Shown piece after piece: positions 59,812-64,000 of a stretch of DNA of 64,000 nt. Positions within the stretch are counted from its first letter, which is position 1; each line of letters begins with the position of its first letter. This DNA comes from Cyanophora paradoxa (taxonomy: Eukaryota > Glaucocystophyceae > Cyanophorales > Cyanophoraceae): contig QPMI01000206.1 in assembly GCA_004431415.1 (NCBI GenBank), positions 1 to 64,000 on the forward strand, in the 5' to 3' direction. The notes under the pieces are model-generated. The model did not search any database and was not told where the DNA came from. It saw nothing but the letters and a program-made list of their open reading frames with translations. The translations under genes and the position numbers were made by a program.

Positions 59812-62800
59812 ATGCAGGACGCGACAGCAGCGGTAGAAGTGCTCGTGCACGTTCACGCTGCCTCGCGGGCGTTCGAGGAGGCCCTCGGCCGTTCGTACGC
59901 CAAGACGGCTGCCGCCAAGCGGGCCCAAGCGGTGCGCTTTCGTATTTTGACGCCGGACCGCGATAGCTATAGGCGCGGGGCAGGCTTGGCCGGCCGAGCG
60001 TCCCCGCGCGCCTAGCGGCCCTCCAATGGCGCGTACGCATCGCGTGGGCGCTGATCGCACGCTCGCATCGGGCGGTGGCGCAGCTGATCGACGGCATCAC
60101 CGAATGCGTGCGCTTCCTCTTCGAGCACAGCGACGACCTCGCCAGCGCGGCGAACAAATCGGCCGAGTACCAGGCGGGCGCCTCCGCCTAACGCCGCCCG
60201 GCTCGGCTGACGCCTGGCGGGCGCGCAGGAGCAGCAGCACGAGGAGCACCCCGGGATGACCTGCGTGGGGAGCATGATGGCGCGCCTCCCTCCCTCCTCC
60301 CTCCCCCTGCGCCGGCCCCGCTGAGGCGTCCCCGGCAGGAGTCGCTGCACGAGCTGGTGCTGGCCTCGCTGGACGCCTTCGGGACGGACCCCGTCGCCCC
60401 CGCCGTCGTCGCCGCCCTCGCCGAGTACGCCTCCGCCGACCTCTTCGCCGCCGCCCTCCTCAAGGCCCGCCCCATGTGTCCCCTGCCCACGGTTCGAATC
60501 TTCGGTGCCGGTTTTCTGATTTCTTTAGCGGCCGCAGGAGACGAGCGGGGGCGTCCCCTACGTCGAGATCGTGCAGGTACCCCCCCCCCCCCCCCCCGTC
60601 GGAAGGGCTGCCTCTGAGGGCGGGCGGGCAGCGGTCGAGAAGGAAACGGGAGGCGCGGGCGGAGGCCGCGCCGGCGCCAGCGGAGGCCTCTCCGGCGCCA
60701 GCGGAGGCGGCGTCGGAGCCGGCGGGATCGGCCCCGGCCGAAGCGGCCCCGTCGGAGGCGGCGCCAGCAGCGTCTTCGGGGGACGCCCCAGCGGAGGCCC
60801 CCGGTCCCGCGGGGCCGGGGCCGGCGCCCCCGGACCCCGGCGCGATCCCGGCGCCGGCTCCGGAGCCCGGTCGGGAAGAGAAGGATCCCGGGCCGGCAGC
60901 GCCGACGGCGGCGGCGGCGGAGGAGGAGAAGAAGAAGAAAAGGAGGAGGGCGGGGCCGGGGAGGCCGGAGGCCCCGGGGCCCTTCTGGGGGGAGCTGAGG
61001 AGGCACAGCACGCGCCTCCTCGCCAACCTCCCCGTCTACGGTGCGCGCGCCCCGCAGGTCCAGAGGGGCCGGTCCAAGGGGCCGGGGCGGCAGAGGCGAG
61101 CCTGCAGGGGCTCTTTGGGGAGCTGGCGCGGGACGCCGCCGAGGACCCCGGCGTCCGCGAGAACGGTGCGCGGGGCGGGCCCAGGGGCAGGGGCGGGCGG
61201 GGCGTGCGAGCTGAGCGCGGGGCGGCGGCAGCGATCCGCGGACTCGCGCACGGGGCCTCCCACGGCCGCACCAGCGAGGTCCACGGCCGCCCGCGCCCCG
61301 GCCCCCCCCCCCGGGCCTGACGGGGCGGGCAGCGGAACGGGCGGGTGCTGGCGGCGACGCTCGTGAAGTTCGCGGCCCCAGGCGAGCCCGACGCCTTCGC
61401 TCTCGAGGGTGCGTACCCCTCCGCCTCTCCTTCGTTTGCGCCTGCGCTCGAGCGCGCCCTCACGCGCCCTCCGAACTTTGCAGCCGCGAAGGGCGTTCAC
61501 AACGTGGCGGGTGCGCCGCCCCTCCTCCGCCCCCGCCCCCGCCCCGCCCCCGCCCCGCCGACGCCGCGCGGCAGTGCGGTGGGAGGCGGCGCGGGAGCAG
61601 CTGGCGGAGTTCGCCCCCCGCTCCCTCCGCTGGCTCGCCCACCCCGACGTCACAAAGCAGGCGCGCAGGGGATGGGGGCGCGGGGGGGGGGTTGTTACGG
61701 TTGCAGAGGCGCGCTGAGCTCGCTTCGCCCGCCCCGCAGACCATCGCGTGCACCGTCCTCACCCACCTCGTCGTCGCCTGCGGTGCCCGGGGACGCGCTG
61801 GCATTCGAAGCGCGGTACCCTGCGCCCTGACAGCCCGCCCGCAGGCGCTCCGTTGGCCACCCGCCTCTGCGCTGACGGCGTCGTACCCCCCGCCGCCGCC
61901 CTCCTCAAGTCCCACTACCCCGACGCGCGCCGCCCTCAATCCCCCCCCCCTTCATCTCCCCCGCCTCACATTCCTGTACCCCCAGGTCCCCAAGTTCGCC
62001 CTGATCCTCCTCCGAAACCTCGCCGCCGAGGCGCCCGAGTCGCCCCCAATCGCCGCAGCCCTCCTCGAGCCCCGCGGCTGCCTCGTACCCCTCCTCATCT
62101 TCGCCAACAAGGCCGCCCTCCGCCTCTCCGGTACCCCCTTCCCCTTCCCCTTCCACCATTCTGTAACCCTGTACCCCCGCAGGAGACGATGCCGCGCTCG
62201 CGGAGTCCGAGTGCCTCGTGCGCCCTGCAAACTAGAGAAAGTGGCCCCGCACGGATTCGAACCCGCGTCTCGCAGGAGTGCGCGGGGCTGTTTGCGAACC
62301 TCGCGGCCGTCGGCCCCGACGCCAGCGCCCGCCTCCTCTCCGAGGCACGCCTGCACCCCGGAACTTTACCCCTTACCCCCAAGCTAATCCGCACCCTCGC
62401 AGGCGTCGCTGGTGCGGGCGGCGGGGCAGTGGCTGGGGGCGGGGCAGCACCCGGCCGTGCAGCACGGCGCCGTCCAGCTCTGCTTCAACATCGCCTCCTA
62501 CGCCAGGGTCCCCCGGCCTCGACCTTGCTCCCGGCCTCTTAGCGTTCTGACGGCCCGGCAGGAGCTGGGGCCGAGGATGCTGAAGCAGCGGTCCCTGATG
62601 GCCGGCCTGGCCGACATCTTGAGGAACGGGTACGCCGTTTATTTAAACGATACCGGGGGGTACGCCCCGACCGGACGCCGCCCAGGGGGGCCGCGAGGGA
62701 CACGGAGGACGACGTGATTCGGATATTCGGTACCCTGTACTTCGCGGCGGCGGGGGACCGGCCGCCCCTCTGCGCCCCGCGGGAGCGCGCCCGGGACGCT

Positions 62801-63552
62801 CCCGAGGTCCGAAGGGGGTACCCCCTCCCTCCGATCCGTCTTGACGCTGTACCCCCCAGCTGCGCCAGGCGCCGGCGGCTGCGGAGGACGGGGCGGGGCC
62901 CTCCGCCCCGAAGGAGTCACCTGAGGTGGGGGCAGTGCCCCTCGTCCCCCCCACCCCCCCTCGAGCCGCACTGAGAGCTTAAGGCGGGGCAGGAGGGCGG
63001 GGCGGAGCAGAAGGGCGAAGGGGCGGCGGATGCGAATTCGATGGCTGCGTCGGGGGCGCGGGAGGCGGCGCTGGCGGCGCTCTTCGGGGCGGGGGCGCTG
63101 CCGGGCCTCGCCCGCGTGCGCGCCTCCCGCGGGCCCCCGCCCTGCCCCCCAAGGGAGGCCCGCCGCCCCCGCGGGCCCCGCCCCGCCCGCCCGGGCGGCG
63201 GCGGCGCCGCCGCCGCGGGGCGCGACCGCGCGGCCGCCGAGACCGCCATGGCCGCGGTTCGTGTACCCCTCCCCGCTTCTTCCCCCCACCCGAACACGGG
63301 TACAGGTGGTGGAGGAGCTGGCGACGGCGCTGGCGGAGCACGCGGAGCGCTCCAAGGCCGCCGAGGTGCGCGGGCCGGGGGTGCGGGGGGGCAGCCAAAG
63401 GGCGCGGCGAGGCCTCTGACGCGGCGTTGCCTGCTGGGACGCAGCGGGCGCGGCGGCGGAGCGCGGCGGGGCAGGCGCCGTTCGTGGCGGCGCTGGCAGT
63501 GGCGGCGGTTGCTCTCTACCTCGCCCTCGCCCGCGCCCCCTGGCTCTACTGA
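59812..63552 (+). CDS. Armadillo-like repeat protein with C-terminal membrane anchor
   Basis: The ATG at 59812 gives MQDATAAVEVLVHVHAASRA. Next exons: RIAWALIARSHRAVAQLIDG ITECVRF; LHELVLASLDAFGTDPVAPA. A Glu/Pro/Ala- then Lys-rich disordered segment (60630-60960) follows. Helical repeats resume: WGELRRHSTRLLANLPVYG; LQGLFGELARDAAEDPG; RVLAATLVKFAAPGEPD; FALILLRNLAAEAPESPPIA; CAGLFANLAAVGPDASARLL; LVRAAGQWLGAGQHPAVQHG; PRMLKQRSLMAGLADILRNG. The end is VVEELATALAEHAERSKAAE and then a hydrophobic tail FVAALAVAAVALYLALARAP WLY, stop 63550-63552. The layout suggests an ARM/HEAT solenoid with a tail anchor. Partner and function unknown. Introns contain CGTACCCC and branch-like CTGAC. Confidence 0.62.
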
Positions 63553-64000
63553 GCAGCGCCGGCCCCGCGCTTAAACAAGTCGGTTTTGGCTAAATTAAAT
63601 TTATTAAACCTGCACACAACTCGGGAGGGTCCGAGCTGTACCGGTACCCCTTCGACAATTCCGGACGTGTACCCCACAGAGCGCCTCGCAGGCCCTCGCT
63701 CCCAGCAACCGGCCCGGCCCTCGGAAGCCTCCCGTCCTCGAGCTCTGTAACGCTCTTAAGCTTCTAGCGCCCGTATTGCCAAGGCGGAGCGCGATCTGCA
63801 GTCCCTGCGGCGGAAGAAAGCAGCGTGCGGTGCGGAGAGCAGGCTCCAGCGCGTGGGCCGCTGCAGCTGCGCATGCGGGATTGAGGCGCGCGCGCGACAA
63901 GGAGGTCTGCAGGCGCCGGCGGCCAGTCGCACAGTCGCGTCGATGGGGGCCTCGGAGAGCGTCGGTCGCTCCTCGACGTCGCTGACTGACCAGGGATCTG
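63553..64000. other. Right end of window, nothing recognised
   Basis: About 450 bases. Open frames exist on both strands but none shows a recognisable domain; it may hold the start of another gene beyond the edge. Confidence 0.35.

Noticed and set aside
62230-62275. tRNA gene suggested by GGATTCGAACCCGC
   Set aside because: Only a B-box/T-arm-like string is present on the minus strand; no matching acceptor, D or anticodon arms could be folded. Similar strings recur in several introns.
63604-63900. Minus-strand 98-codon gene at the window end
   Set aside because: No recognisable domain or splice context; cannot be supported from the sequence.

Overview
The window joins two very different kinds of DNA. 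Positions 1 to about 19,530 are AT-rich and carry a compact, intron-less set of virus genes. From about 19,530 to 64,000 the DNA is extremely GC-rich and holds intron-dense nuclear genes of a protist. The first part is the right-hand portion of an integrated Polinton-like / virophage-class element; its left end lies outside the window. The host is a unicellular eukaryote. An AT-rich provirus in a very GC-rich, intron-bearing flagellate recalls the endogenous mavirus-like elements of the bicosoecid Cafeteria, but that assignment is inference.

Provirus layout. A decayed structural block comes first: an unidentified structural-type gene running off the left edge, a fibre-like gene with repeated WDEI motifs, and a patatin phospholipase carrying a C-terminal discoidin-like domain. 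Two divergent paralogous minor capsid genes, the double-jelly-roll-type major capsid gene and the packaging ATPase follow. Next come a coiled-coil protein, small basic AT-hook proteins, an AEP primase/SF3 helicase (frameshifted), a GIY-YIG nuclease, an intact B-family (protein-primed type) DNA polymerase and an intact D,D35E integrase. The last 1.9 kb is non-coding: a 14-bp repeat array, an 18-copy minisatellite, a GTTGACT-rich repeat that also occurs beside the GIY-YIG gene, four 30-bp TAATCG repeats, and a 75-bp palindrome exactly at the GC transition. Replication, integration and MCP/ATPase genes are open, whereas the fibre, patatin, minor capsid and helicase genes contain many frameshifts.

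Host layout, left to right: an F-box/LRR gene (-), UFM1 (+), an NXT1/p15-like mRNA export factor (-), a type I membrane protein (-), an F-box/LRR gene (+), an LRR protein with an RGG tail (+), a soluble adenylyl cyclase of ADCY10 type (+), a Ser/Arg-rich unknown (-), an ion channel with cyclic-nucleotide-binding domain and ankyrin repeats (-), a paralogue of the membrane protein (+), a DUF4436-type membrane protein (-), a coiled-coil gene (+), a small unknown (-), and an armadillo-like tail-anchored protein (+). Host exons were joined by eye from reading frames and GT-AG borders, so ends given for multi-exon genes are approximate. Adenylyl cyclase and a CNBD channel in adjacent genes suggest, but do not prove, a shared cAMP theme.
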